The notes under the pieces: model-generated | Seen by the model: the letters and a program-made list of their open reading frames with translations, nothing else | Told to the model about the DNA's origin: nothing | Databases searched by the model: none | Assembly: GCA_934623455.1 (NCBI GenBank) | Contig: CAKTVK010000014.1 | Span: forward strand, 1 to 30,428 | Source: an uncultured Eggerthellaceae bacterium | GTDB lineage: Bacteria > Actinomycetota > Coriobacteriia > Coriobacteriales > Eggerthellaceae | DNA length: 30,428 nucleotides | Reading direction: 5' to 3' | Made by a program: the position numbers and the translations under genes | Shown here: positions 14,284-23,387 of the stretch, one piece after another | How the letters are laid out: each line of letters opens with the position of its first letter | Position numbering within the stretch: the stretch's first letter is position 1

Positions 14284-17256
14284 TTATCCCTGGTTCTTCC
14301 GAATGTCAGCAACAATTTCCGCGCAAGTCATGATTTTGACGTTTTTGCTGGGCATTGAGCGCAGGAACGTCTTTCCATATCCCTTGGAAAGCAGGCGATG
14401 GTCGGCAAGAATAAGAATTCCCTGGTCGGTGTTGGTGCGAATCAAGCGCCCTGCTGCCTGCTTCATCTCAATCACAGCAGCCGGCAACACGTAATGGCGC
14501 CACGCATCGGCATCGCGCGAACTGCGCTCGCACGACAGCGGGTCGGTTGGCTTCGCAAACGGCAATTTCGGCACAATCACACCGCGCAGCGTGGAACCCG
14601 GCGCATCAAAGCCTTCCCAGAAACTCTTCAGCGCAAAAAGCGAGAGCTGCTTATTCGACAGGAATTCATCGCGCAGACCCTTAACGGAAACGCCCCATTT
14701 TTGGCACACTAGGCGCAAATCCGCTTCTTTGAGCTGGGGATTTACCGCCTCATAGCAAGCATCCATCTCACGACGATTCGTAAAAAGCGTAAGCATTGAC
14801 CCCTTTTGTGCCAAATGAGCTGCAACAAGCAGTTTTTGCAAATGCGCAAGGTAGCTCCGTTCGGCGGGGTCGGGCATATCACTGGGCACGTAAATGGTCA
14901 TGTTGTTGTCAAAATCAAAGCTGGAATCAAGCCTAAGCGTAGCGGCCTGGGAATTCTCGCTTTGGTTGAGACCCATGGCATTCTCGAACGCCTCAAAACT
15001 CTCGCCAATGGCAACGGTCGCCGAAGCGTACACAACGGAATGCGTGCGCTGGTACAGCGAATCTTCCAACATGAAGCCCATGTTCAGCGGCAACGCTTCA
15101 ATGCGGTCAACGAAGCGGTCTTTCTTGTGAGAAATCGTAGCGGAATACGCATAGAGCTCAGAAGGTTTCGAGAACACGGTCTCGCACACATCAAGCACTT
15201 CGCGCAACGAAAGCGCAATAACGGCAATTTCTCGCTGAAGAGCCGCGGCGGACGTATCTTCCTCAAGATAGACAACAAGCTCCTGGCATGCAGAAATAAG
15301 TTTTTCAGAAGCGTTTTGCACCGCTAAGGCACGTGCACTCAACTCCGTGAAACGCTGACCCTTACGCACTTCATCGTTGATCCACAAATCAACGAATTCG
15401 TAGTTCTTATTGCGCGCGGTATCGTAATACAGCAGTTCCTTGACCCGAGGAACGTAGTCTTTTACCGCTTCATTGAATTCTTTGCCCGCAGAAAGCGCTT
15501 TTCCTGTCAGGGCATAGAGCAGATTTTCCTGGCTTTCATCTTTCGTGGCGGCGGCGCGGCGCTGCACGCGCGCGAAAATATTGCGACTGTCGTCAGACGC
15601 CACTTTATGAGCGATATTGACCAGCTCTTCCGATGAAAGCTTGCTGGAGAACGCCTTGCGCGCTTCTTGTTCTGCTCCATGGGCCTCATCAACCACCCAA
15701 TAGCGAATCGGCGGCAGCAGGCCGCCATCGGCTGCAAGATCGCAGAAAAGCAGGCTGTGATTCGTTACCACGATATCTGCCGCTGCCGCCTTGCGACGAG
15801 AACCGTGCACAAAACAGCTCGCCCCGTAATACGGGCACTTGCGACGCAGACACTCTTGGCTTCCGCACGTAATGGACCAGCGCGGAAGCAGGCGATAGTC
15901 AATCTTCAGCGTGTCAATGTCGCTGTATTCCGACTGCTCGATGAAAGAGAGAAGCGCTGCAACCGCAACGGCGCAGGTCATTTGCTTGTCGCCCAGCATG
16001 CGATCAAACTGGTGCTCGGCCACCAAATGCTCAATTTTGCGCAAGCAGGGGTAATGCGAAAATCCCTTCAAGGCAGCATACGTAAGACCGCCCAACGCTT
16101 TGTCTAGCAAGGGAAGCTCGTGATAAATCAGCTGGTCAAGCAACGCATTTGTTTTCGTTGCAACGCCAACCGTTATGTTGTTTTTCTTCGCCAAAAGCGC
16201 CGCCGGAAGCAAATATGCCATAGATTTGCCAACGCCGGTACCAGCCTCCACAACCAGATTCTCCGATTGCTCGAACGCCTTTCCTACCGCGCATGACATC
16301 TGGCATTGCTCGTCGCGACGTTCAAACTGCTGATAAAGGCCGCCAACAAGACCGCCTTCGCTGAATGCTGCTGCAATTTCCTCTTGCGAAGGCGCTTTGA
16401 TGCCCACCAGCGGATCATCGGCCAGTGTCTCGGCATCGGCACGCGATTTCAAATCGCAGGCGCTAATCGCTTCCCTACGCGTACCACGCAGCGAGAAATG
16501 AGGAACCGTTTCGCCTTGCGCGGCAGCAGCTTTTTCGTTCTGCTGGTTGAAATAATCGAACACAACCTGGGTCGGCCACTCTTCGGGAGTCGCAAAACCC
16601 GCAATCAGTGCAACAAGGGGTGCGGGCATGGATGCAATAGCCGCCAACAGCACCGGAAGCACTGCACAAGTTGCTTCCACATCGGCATCGGCGCGATGCG
16701 TAGAAAGGGGCAGGTCGAAAGCGCGCACCAGGTCAAGCAGGCGATGCGACTTCAAGCGCGGCAAGCCAATGCGTGCCAGGTCAAGCGAATCCACCCAGGT
16801 GTTTTCCAGAAGAGGGTACCCGGCCGGATGTTTCGTAGTAAAGGTGCGGTCAAAATCGGCATTGTGAGCCACGCAAATGGCATTGCCCACGAATTCAACC
16901 AGCTGCTCCAGCGCTTCATTCGGCGTAGGCGCACCGGCGATATCTTCCTGGGAAATATGCGTCAAGTGGACAATTTCTTCAGGAATCTCCTTGCCTGGAT
17001 CAACAAACGTGTTGAACCACGCAACAATCTTGCCGCCCTCAACGCGCGCGGCGGCAATCTGAATCAAATCATCGTGGTTGTACGATAAACCGGTGGTTTC
17101 CGTATCGATAACCACCACGTTATTGCTGAATATACCAAAATCGGCCGCTTGCGCAGCCTCTTTCAATGCTCCATAGCGCCTGCAGACACTCTCAGGAGTG
17201 CCGTCGCAGATAAATTCTTGCAGGGAAGCGCTTATTCCCGTAATGTGTCTTTCCAT
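14284..17256 (-). CDS. dinG: Fused DEDDh exonuclease and DinG-type helicase
   Basis: The 990-aa protein carries an N-terminal DnaQ-like 3'-5' exonuclease: VVVIDTETTG (Asp51, Glu53), AHNADFD (Asp136) and HRADADVEA (His187, Asp192). The rest is an XPD/DinG-type helicase with Walker A AGTGVGKS (339-345 region), a four-Cys cluster (CGSQECLRRKCPYYGASC) that fits a 4Fe-4S site, VVDEAHG, and motif VI QAAGRLIRTNTDQG. The DinG/YoaA group unwinds forked DNA, R-loops and possibly G-quadruplexes. This exonuclease fusion is known in Firmicutes DinG. The ATG at 17256 has no clear SD; a GTG at 17313 in the same frame would add 19 residues. A divergent gene starts at 17331. Confidence 0.9.
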   Translation of the reverse strand: MERHITGISASLQEFICDGTPESVCRRYGALKEAAQAADFGIFSNNVVVIDTETTGLSYNHDDLIQIAAARVEGGKIVAWFNTFVDPGKEIPEEIVHLTHISQEDIAGAPTPNEALEQLVEFVGNAICVAHNADFDRTFTTKHPAGYPLLENTWVDSLDLARIGLPRLKSHRLLDLVRAFDLPLSTHRADADVEATCAVLPVLLAAIASMPAPLVALIAGFATPEEWPTQVVFDYFNQQNEKAAAAQGETVPHFSLRGTRREAISACDLKSRADAETLADDPLVGIKAPSQEEIAAAFSEGGLVGGLYQQFERRDEQCQMSCAVGKAFEQSENLVVEAGTGVGKSMAYLLPAALLAKKNNITVGVATKTNALLDQLIYHELPLLDKALGGLTYAALKGFSHYPCLRKIEHLVAEHQFDRMLGDKQMTCAVAVAALLSFIEQSEYSDIDTLKIDYRLLPRWSITCGSQECLRRKCPYYGASCFVHGSRRKAAAADIVVTNHSLLFCDLAADGGLLPPIRYWVVDEAHGAEQEARKAFSSKLSSEELVNIAHKVASDDSRNIFARVQRRAAATKDESQENLLYALTGKALSAGKEFNEAVKDYVPRVKELLYYDTARNKNYEFVDLWINDEVRKGQRFTELSARALAVQNASEKLISACQELVVYLEEDTSAAALQREIAVIALSLREVLDVCETVFSKPSELYAYSATISHKKDRFVDRIEALPLNMGFMLEDSLYQRTHSVVYASATVAIGESFEAFENAMGLNQSENSQAATLRLDSSFDFDNNMTIYVPSDMPDPAERSYLAHLQKLLVAAHLAQKGSMLTLFTNRREMDACYEAVNPQLKEADLRLVCQKWGVSVKGLRDEFLSNKQLSLFALKSFWEGFDAPGSTLRGVIVPKLPFAKPTDPLSCERSSRDADAWRHYVLPAAVIEMKQAAGRLIRTNTDQGILILADHRLLSKGYGKTFLRSMPSKNVKIMTCAEIVADIRKNQG

Positions 17257-17330
17257 AGTGAGAAGCGTACCATCTCTTACTCTTTCATACAAACCATTAC
17301 CCCGAAAAACCACGGTATCAGGAGTTTTTC

Positions 17331-17975
17331 ATGCTTAACGATTTTTGCTACAGCACTTACGCACGTTTTGAGACGGAATCGCGCGCGCAAGGCGCAGCGC
17401 TTATGGGCGGCGACCACATTATTGGAGACATTTACACCCTTGAACCCGAATTGCAGGAAGATCGTTCGTATCGCATTTGGTTGGTTAATCGTTTTGGCGC
17501 GAAAGTTGCCTTCCTTGCTGCCAACGAAGAGCATCGAATCCTTTCTTTACAGGCACGCGAATGGACCCTGCGCGCGCTTTTATCGTTTGTTGCTTTAGGA
17601 CAAGATCCCATCGGTTATTGGGGCGAAGTCGTTTTGCTCTGCAACGACCCCCATTACGACCAGGAGTTCAACGCATTTGCCCTCAATCTGCGCGAACTCA
17701 TGGCTCAGGGCATTCGACCCGCTGTGGATTTCACCGAACAGGCCGCTCGTCAGATCATTGAATCCAAGGGAACATGGCTTCCTTCCGACCGCGTGGGGTC
17801 GCCACGCATCGGAAAAGATTCCACTTTGGTGAAAACGCACCGTTCTGCATCGGAAAAGCTTATCGAGGCAGGACGTCAAAAAAACAAGGGCTGTTACGCC
17901 ACCACGATCATCATTTGGATTGTTGTCACCGTTGCTTTGATTGCAGGCGTTGCCAAACTGCTCGGTTTATTCTAG
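17331..17975 (+). CDS. Tail-anchored protein of unknown function
   Basis: This 214-aa protein is mainly soluble (residues 1-185) with one C-terminal transmembrane helix (about 187-212, ending LLGLF). The soluble part is mixed alpha/beta and includes GDIYTLEPELQEDRSYRIW and a Trp-rich stretch. I recognise no domain. AGGAG precedes the ATG by 6-7 bases. It is transcribed divergently from the exonuclease-helicase gene and convergently with ddl, whose stop is only 7 bp away with no terminator between them. Confidence 0.75.
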   Translation: MLNDFCYSTYARFETESRAQGAALMGGDHIIGDIYTLEPELQEDRSYRIWLVNRFGAKVAFLAANEEHRILSLQAREWTLRALLSFVALGQDPIGYWGEVVLLCNDPHYDQEFNAFALNLRELMAQGIRPAVDFTEQAARQIIESKGTWLPSDRVGSPRIGKDSTLVKTHRSASEKLIEAGRQKNKGCYATTIIIWIVVTVALIAGVAKLLGLF

Positions 17976-17982
17976 CGGCTTT

Positions 17983-18978
17983 CTACTTTTCTTCCTGCAG
18001 AGCCTTTGCTTGGCGAACTTCCAAATTGTCACAGCAGTTCTCAAACGCTAAGTCAATCAAGCGTTTGACAAGTTGCGCGAAGGAATATCCTTTTGCGCGG
18101 GCGGCATCGGGCAAAAGCGACGTTTCCGTCATGCCGGGAATGGTATTCGTTTCAAGAATCCATGCCTCACCCTGGTCGTCAACAATGAAATCAGAACGGG
18201 AAACGCCCGCGCATCCCAATGCTTTATGAGCGGCAATGGCCATACCCTGCAATTTCGCGGAAAGCTCATCGGGGATTGGCGCGGGACATAAATGCTGAGA
18301 ACCGCCGGGTGCGTATTTCGCTTCGTAATCGTAATACGCGGACTGAGGAATAATCTGGATAACGGGCAGCGGCTCAATCTCATTGTTTCCAATAACGGCA
18401 ACGGTAAATTCGCCGCCTGAAACATATTGCTCGATGAGCGCTTCCTGACTGAAACTCAACGCTTGCACAACGGCATCAAGAATAGCCTCTTTCCCATCAA
18501 CAATGTAAACGCCGTTACTGCTGCCTTCCGAGCAAGCTTTTACTACACAATGTGATCCGATTTTCGCTAAAACTTCGTTTATATCAACGTCTTCAAGGCG
18601 CGTATAAGATAAAGAGCCAGGTGTTTGAATACCTGCAGCCTCGTACACCATCTTCGATTTTGCTTTATTAATAGCAAGAGCGCTCGCCGCAACACCCGAC
18701 CCAATATAGGGAATGCCCAGAATCTCCAGCATCCCTTGAATGGTACCGTCTTCGCCGCCTTCGCCATGAAGAGCAAGGAATGCAACATCAAAATGTCCGC
18801 TTACCAACGCGATAAGATCCTCTTTGACAGAAGGATCGAGCATAGTGACGTGAAAGCCGGCCTCAAGCAGTGCGGTCTGAGCTCCCTTGCCCGAAACAAG
18901 CGATACCGCTCGCTCGCCACTGGTGCCGCCGCAAAGCAGCGCAACATTGCATTCGGAAGGGTTTGTGTATGCAGCCAT
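17983..18978 (-). CDS. ddl: D-alanine--D-alanine ligase
   Basis: The 331-aa ATP-grasp enzyme joins two D-alanines for the peptidoglycan precursor. Visible are the N-domain CGGTSGERAVSL, the loop HGEGGEDGTIQG, KACSEGSSNGVY in the ATP-grasp fold, YDYEAKYAPGGSQH with the omega-loop Tyr-Asp-Tyr motif of D-Ala-D-Ala enzymes (not the D-Lac type), and SRSDFIVDDQGEAWILETNT with metal-binding Glu and Asn. AAGGAG precedes the ATG at 18978. It reads away from rlmN. Confidence 0.95.
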   Translation of the reverse strand: MAAYTNPSECNVALLCGGTSGERAVSLVSGKGAQTALLEAGFHVTMLDPSVKEDLIALVSGHFDVAFLALHGEGGEDGTIQGMLEILGIPYIGSGVAASALAINKAKSKMVYEAAGIQTPGSLSYTRLEDVDINEVLAKIGSHCVVKACSEGSSNGVYIVDGKEAILDAVVQALSFSQEALIEQYVSGGEFTVAVIGNNEIEPLPVIQIIPQSAYYDYEAKYAPGGSQHLCPAPIPDELSAKLQGMAIAAHKALGCAGVSRSDFIVDDQGEAWILETNTIPGMTETSLLPDAARAKGYSFAQLVKRLIDLAFENCCDNLEVRQAKALQEEK

Positions 18979-19093
18979 GTAAGGCGCTCCTTATTTCGAA
19001 ATATTGTGAAATTCGTCGAGAAATGCCGTATATCAAGCCGTTCTCTTGAAACAGTGTTCCAAGTATAGCAAAGAGTCTTCTATAATGCCGATT

Positions 19094-20131
19094 ATGAAAA
19101 CAAGCATTTACACTCTTTCACGTAATCGACTTCTTAATTTGGTAAAAGAAGCCGGGCAACTTGCATTCCGCGGAAAACAGCTCTACGAATGGCTCTATGT
19201 TCACTATGTTGATTCATTCAACGAAATGAGCAATCTTCCAAAAACGCTGCGGCAAAAGCTCGAAGCAGATTATTCCCTTACCAAACCACGCGTGTTTCAT
19301 AAGGCTGTTTCCTTTGATGGAACCAGAAAATATGTCTTTCAGCTGGAAGATGGCGCGCTCATCGAATCGGTTGGTATACCATCCGGAAAAAACAACGAAC
19401 GTTTGACAGTTTGCTTTTCGACCCAAGTTGGCTGCGCTATGCAATGCCAGTTTTGCGCCACCGCAAAGGAAGGATTCACGCGTAATTTATCTATTGGCGA
19501 AATCGTGAGTCAAATTCTTTTAGTCCAAGAGGATTTCCAACAGCGTGTCTCTAACATTGTGGGCATGGGACAAGGCGAACCGTTTGCGAACTACGATAAC
19601 GTGCTGGAAGCGATTCGCATTTTGAACGATCCCAAGGGAATTGCCATTGGCGCGCGTCATATAACAATCTCAACTTGCGGTCTATTCCCCGGCATCGAGC
19701 GATTCTCGCAAGAACCGGAGCAATTCACGCTGGCTATTTCACTCCATGCCGCGCTTCAGAGCAAACGTGACAAATTGATGCCGCGCGTTGCGAATATGCC
19801 GCTTTCCGGATTGAAAGAAACGTTGCAGCACTATACCACGGCTACAAATCGCCGCGTAACACTCGAGTATTTACTCATTAAAGGGGTGAATGACAGCGAA
19901 GAGGACTTGAAAGCGCTCGCCCGTTTCTGCACGGATCTTCTTTGCCATGTTAATTTGCTACCTTTGAACGACATTGACGATTCTCCCTGGAAGCCATCTG
20001 ACCAATCGGTTGCAAATCATTGGATTTCAACGCTTATGGGCAAGGGGATTGAAACAAGCATGCGTCAGTCGCGTGGATCCGATATTGATGCAGCATGCGG
20101 ACAGCTGAAAAACTCCCTTCGCAAGAAATAA
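19094..20131 (+). CDS. rlmN: 23S rRNA / tRNA adenine-C2 methyltransferase RlmN
   Basis: This radical-SAM enzyme methylates C2 of A2503 in 23S rRNA and A37 in some tRNAs. The CxxxCxxC cluster motif is CAMQCQFC in VGCAMQCQFCATAKEGFTRN, followed by GMGQGEPFANYDNVL and SISLHA-like AISLHAALQSKRD; the second methyl-carrying Cys is in RGSDIDAACGQL. The start is uncertain: ATG at 19094 (MKTSIYTLSRN), ATG at 19085 or TTG at 19046. I chose 19094 because TATAAT at 19081-19086 would start transcription next to it, which would make the mRNA leaderless; none of the starts has a strong SD. Confidence 0.92.
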   Translation: MKTSIYTLSRNRLLNLVKEAGQLAFRGKQLYEWLYVHYVDSFNEMSNLPKTLRQKLEADYSLTKPRVFHKAVSFDGTRKYVFQLEDGALIESVGIPSGKNNERLTVCFSTQVGCAMQCQFCATAKEGFTRNLSIGEIVSQILLVQEDFQQRVSNIVGMGQGEPFANYDNVLEAIRILNDPKGIAIGARHITISTCGLFPGIERFSQEPEQFTLAISLHAALQSKRDKLMPRVANMPLSGLKETLQHYTTATNRRVTLEYLLIKGVNDSEEDLKALARFCTDLLCHVNLLPLNDIDDSPWKPSDQSVANHWISTLMGKGIETSMRQSRGSDIDAACGQLKNSLRKK

Positions 20132-20234
20132 GAAGCTGATGGTCCTTGCTCCGAACGACAAGACGAAGGCATAAATGCTAACACCGCAGGATGTAAAGCT
20201 TTGAATCAAAATTCCGCCATGAAACAGAGCATTA

Positions 20235-20266
20235 AAAAAGAGTGTTTCACGTGAAACACTCTTTTT
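20235..20266. terminator. parS: Perfect 32-bp palindrome: parS site and two-way terminator
   Basis: The centre is a perfect parS TGTTTCACGTGAAACA (20243-20258), extended by GAG/CTC and A5/T5 to a 32-bp perfect palindrome. It lies between the convergent ends of rlmN and parB, and on either strand the stem ends in a T-run, so it could also end both transcripts. Confidence 0.85.
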
Positions 20267-20288
20267 CTTACCATTTTAAACCGACGTT

Positions 20289-21404
20289 TTACTGTTCCTC
20301 GCTTGATTCGCTTCCATTTGCAAACATCGCAGTAAACAAACGCTGCAAATCATCTTCATCCTTGAATTCAATCTCAATTCGATTGCGCCCTTGGGAAGTC
20401 TTGACTTTAACCGTCGTATTCAGACGATCGTGAAGGCTACGAGCAACTTTCTTATACGTCTTCGGAACAGCGTTCTGCGCAGACGGTGCCTTCTTCTTAG
20501 GATCAAGCGACATCAAGCGTGCAAGGTTTTCTGCTTCACGCACAGAAAGCTTAGATTCAAGAAGCTTTTGCGTAAGCTTCATGCGTCCTTCAGGTGTTGG
20601 GATAGAAAGAATCGCGCGGGCGTGACCAGCGGTGATTTTTTCTTCATATAGCAATTTCTGCGCCTCTTCGGGCAAATCCAACAAGCGAACTGCATTAGCA
20701 ACGGTAGAGCGTCCCTTGGAAACCATCTGAGCAACCTGAGATTGATTCAGATTCTTCTTGTCCATAAGACGACGATACGCGTACGCTTCTTCTATAGGAT
20801 TCAAATCAGAGCGCTGAATGTTCTCAATAAGGGCAAGCTCAAGCGTCTCTTCGTCGTTCGCTTCTTTAATACGGACGGGGACTTCCGTTAAACCAGCCAA
20901 CTTAGATGCGCGATAACGGCGTTCGCCTGCGATGATTTCATATTTACCATCTTTAGGGCGCACTAGAATAGGCTGAAGCAAGCCATCTTTTTTAATTGAC
21001 GAGGCAAGTTCTTCAAGCTCTTCTTTCTTAAAATTGATACGAGGCTGATTTTCATTCGGCTCAATCAAATTCAAAGAAAGCATGTCAGGAAGTTTTTTCT
21101 CTTGCACTTCCTCAATAACCTTTTCTGGCTCAGAAACAAGAACGGTTTGTGGCGCAGGAGTAACCATTTTCTGTTCAACACGCACCGTGTTATCGATGAT
21201 TTCTCCCGTTGAAGCGTTAATACGCCCCATAGAAATACGTTCACGCGGCGGATTTTGCGCCGGTTGCTGTTGAGCGGAAATGGAGGGATTCATTTGAGCT
21301 GGTGCAGCCTGATGCTGCGACTGCGACTGTGGTTGCGCAGCAGATTCCTCATAAGAGCCTCCGAGTAACGATCCAAGACCGCGACCGAGTGCATTCTTAG
21401 CCAC
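20289..21404 (-). CDS. parB: Chromosome partition protein ParB
   Basis: The 371-aa ParB/Spo0J has a short conserved head (MAKNALGRGLGSLLGG), a Gln/Pro-rich linker to about 95, the CTP-binding N-domain with PNENQPRINF and IAGERRYRASKLAGL, the HTH LNQSQVAQMVSKGRSTVANAVRLLDLP, and a C-terminal dimer domain with TRNRIEIEF-like (SQGRNRIEIEFKDEDDLQRLF). It binds parS and spreads, forming the origin segregation complex with ParA. The start overlaps the parA stop by 8 bases. At least three perfect parS sites lie in the neighbouring 2.4 kb. Confidence 0.95.
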   Translation of the reverse strand: MAKNALGRGLGSLLGGSYEESAAQPQSQSQHQAAPAQMNPSISAQQQPAQNPPRERISMGRINASTGEIIDNTVRVEQKMVTPAPQTVLVSEPEKVIEEVQEKKLPDMLSLNLIEPNENQPRINFKKEELEELASSIKKDGLLQPILVRPKDGKYEIIAGERRYRASKLAGLTEVPVRIKEANDEETLELALIENIQRSDLNPIEEAYAYRRLMDKKNLNQSQVAQMVSKGRSTVANAVRLLDLPEEAQKLLYEEKITAGHARAILSIPTPEGRMKLTQKLLESKLSVREAENLARLMSLDPKKKAPSAQNAVPKTYKKVARSLHDRLNTTVKVKTSQGRNRIEIEFKDEDDLQRLFTAMFANGSESSEEQ

Positions 21405-22428
21405 GAGCTATCACCTCTTTCGCAAGATCAACGTATGACTGCGCGCCCTTGCCCGTTGGATCGTATTGCGTAATAGGCAAACCAAAACTAGGAGCCTCGG
21501 ACAACTTCACCGTACGAGGAATCATAGAATTAAATACAATACGACCAAAATACGACCGAACTTCCTCAGCGACTTGCTTTGAAAGCGTGGTACGTCCGTC
21601 ATACATCGTCAAAAGCACACCATAAATATCCAAAGCAGGATTAAGGCGAGTTTTGACACGTTTCATTGAATCAAGAAGTTTTGTCACACCTTCCAATGCG
21701 TAGAATTCACACTGAATAGGAATAAGAAGCTTATCCGCGGCAACAAGAGCGTTCACGGTAAGCAAACCCAAAGAAGGAGGACAATCAACAAAGATAAAAT
21801 CATAACGCCCGCGCAAGCGTCCCAAAGCATCTTTAAGTCTATTCTCGCGCGCCATCTCGGTTACTAATTCAACCTCGGCACCTGCCAAATTGATAGTAGC
21901 AGGAAGAACATCGAGCCCTTGGCATACATCGGGAATAATCGCTTGCTCAACAGGAACATCATTAATCAAGACATCGTAAACACAGTTTTTAACCAGATTC
22001 TTTTCAATCCCAAGACCACTTGAAGCATTACCCTGCGGATCAAGGTCAACAAGAAGCACTTGCCTTCCAAGCTCGCCAAGAGCAGCAGACAAGTTGATAG
22101 CAGTCGTTGATTTTCCAACGCCGCCTTTCTGATTGATAATTGCAATGATCTTTGTCTGCCCGATTACATGAGTAACAGGTGCTTTCTCAGCATAGGATTT
22201 CAACTGCGGATGAGCTACTTCGGGTTCTGCAGTTTGTTGGCTTCGTGGGGCACGCTCAACAACCTCTGGTTCATTCCTATACGACGAAGGAGCAGATTGC
22301 ACTTTCTCAAAAGAAGTGCCTTGCGCGACTTCACTCACCGCTCTTTCCTGCTGTGTCGTATCCTCATGTTGATTATTGATAGTCCCTGCTGCATTTTTTT
22401 CACGTCTCAGACCATCGAAAAAACCCAC
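21397..22428 (-). CDS. parA: Chromosome partition ATPase ParA (Soj)
   Basis: The 343-aa protein has a deviant Walker A KGGVGKST (101-108), DLDPQGN, and DCPPSLGLLTVNAL, the marks of ParA/MinD ATPases that bind DNA as ATP dimers and move ParB-parS complexes. It carries an unusual N-terminal extension of about 90 residues (begins MGFFDGLRREKN) that is polar, Glu/Gln-rich and not part of the fold. The start is GTG, with GAGGAGG six bases before it. It overlaps parB and is probably co-transcribed with it. Confidence 0.95.
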   Translation of the reverse strand: MGFFDGLRREKNAAGTINNQHEDTTQQERAVSEVAQGTSFEKVQSAPSSYRNEPEVVERAPRSQQTAEPEVAHPQLKSYAEKAPVTHVIGQTKIIAIINQKGGVGKSTTAINLSAALGELGRQVLLVDLDPQGNASSGLGIEKNLVKNCVYDVLINDVPVEQAIIPDVCQGLDVLPATINLAGAEVELVTEMARENRLKDALGRLRGRYDFIFVDCPPSLGLLTVNALVAADKLLIPIQCEFYALEGVTKLLDSMKRVKTRLNPALDIYGVLLTMYDGRTTLSKQVAEEVRSYFGRIVFNSMIPRTVKLSEAPSFGLPITQYDPTGKGAQSYVDLAKEVIARG

Positions 22429-22506
22429 ACGAGCCTCCTCTCGTTAAAAAACACGTATCTATTGGTATTGTTGAAAGTATATGATTTCAATATCATAGCT
22501 TCAACC

Positions 22507-22522
22507 TGTTTCACGTGAAACA
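22507..22522. promoter_or_regulatory. parS: Perfect parS site upstream of parA
   Basis: TGTTTCACGTGAAACA lies 79 bases before the parA GTG, possibly within or near its promoter, so ParB spreading from it could also repress parAB. Confidence 0.85.
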
Positions 22523-22610
22523 CTAAACACAAACCAGTATCCAGAAAAAAAGTCAACGACAACCTTTGAAGGAATCTTTATTCAAATATCGCAATTAACC
22601 TTCATCAATC

Positions 22611-22636
22611 TTTGATGTTTCACGTGAAACATCAAA
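22611..22636. promoter_or_regulatory. parS: Perfect parS in a 26-bp palindrome after rsmG
   Basis: TGTTTCACGTGAAACA at 22616-22631 is extended to a perfect 26-bp palindrome by TTTGA/TCAAA. It is 16 bases after the rsmG stop and may also act as a weak terminator, although the T-run is short. Confidence 0.85.
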
Positions 22637-22651
22637 AACAAGAATACAAAA

Positions 22652-23299
22652 CTACAAAGGATTTCTTTGTGCCATACCGTTTCTGCGCGGCAATTTAATA
22701 GAAGCATTTTTGAATTTCTCAAAAACAAGAATACGACGAAACGTCTCGTTGTCGGAAAGATAAAACCCGCGGTCGGAAATAAGACGAAGACCTAATTTCT
22801 GTTCAAGCGAACAAGCATGAGCAAGTTCTTCCTCTTCGATACGTGATTTATAACAGATGAATTGTCCCCCCACTTTCAACAGCGGAGAACCTAATTCAAG
22901 AAGAGAGCCTAATTGAGAGAGTGCACGAGCAGACAGAACTGAAAACTTCCCTTTCTTCTGAAGAGCCAACTCTTCAGCGCGTCCCGGAAACACCGTAACA
23001 TTCGATAAACCAAGCTCTTGGGCAAACTGCTCAAGAAGAGCAGCCTTCTTTTTCACCGACTCAACAAGTACTGTTTCACGGCCCGTTTCAATAGCAATAG
23101 GAATACCAGGGAATCCAGCGCCGGAACCTAAGTCGCCATAAAGCCCTTCAGGTGCGTTTTCAAATTCAGGCAACGCAGAAAGAGAGTCCTCAATATGCAA
23201 TACTTGGGCCGATTCCCAAGAGACGATGCGAGTAATATTAGTTGTTTCATTCGCTTTTATAACTAAATCAAGATGCTTATTGAGCAATTCGGAATTCAT
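22652..23299 (-). CDS. rsmG: 16S rRNA guanine-N7 methyltransferase RsmG (GidB)
   Basis: The 215-aa SAM-dependent enzyme methylates N7 of G527 in 16S rRNA. Visible are the N-terminal HLDLVIKANETTNITRI, the SAM motif YGDLGSGAGFPGIPIAI, and SARALSQLGSLLEL. GAGAGG precedes the ATG. It follows the jag terminator by about 35 bases and is separated from parA by two parS sites, the usual rsmG-parA-parB order. Confidence 0.95.
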   Translation of the reverse strand: MNSELLNKHLDLVIKANETTNITRIVSWESAQVLHIEDSLSALPEFENAPEGLYGDLGSGAGFPGIPIAIETGRETVLVESVKKKAALLEQFAQELGLSNVTVFPGRAEELALQKKGKFSVLSARALSQLGSLLELGSPLLKVGGQFICYKSRIEEEELAHACSLEQKLGLRLISDRGFYLSDNETFRRILVFEKFKNASIKLPRRNGMAQRNPL

Positions 23300-23334
23300 A
23301 GGGACCTCTCTATTTCAGTTCGCCCTATTATGAC

Positions 23335-23366
23335 AAAAAAAAGAGGGTCTGAAACATCAGACCCTC
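23335..23366 (-). terminator. Strong rho-independent terminator after jag
   Basis: On the minus strand GAGGGTCTGA, loop TGTT, TCAGACCCTC, then eight T residues. It ends the rpmH-rnpA-yidD-yidC-jag transcript, so rsmG either depends on readthrough or a promoter in the 35-base gap (CATAAT is the only -10-like sequence there). Confidence 0.9.
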
Positions 23367-23387
23367 AATAAAGCTCTATTTTTCTTT

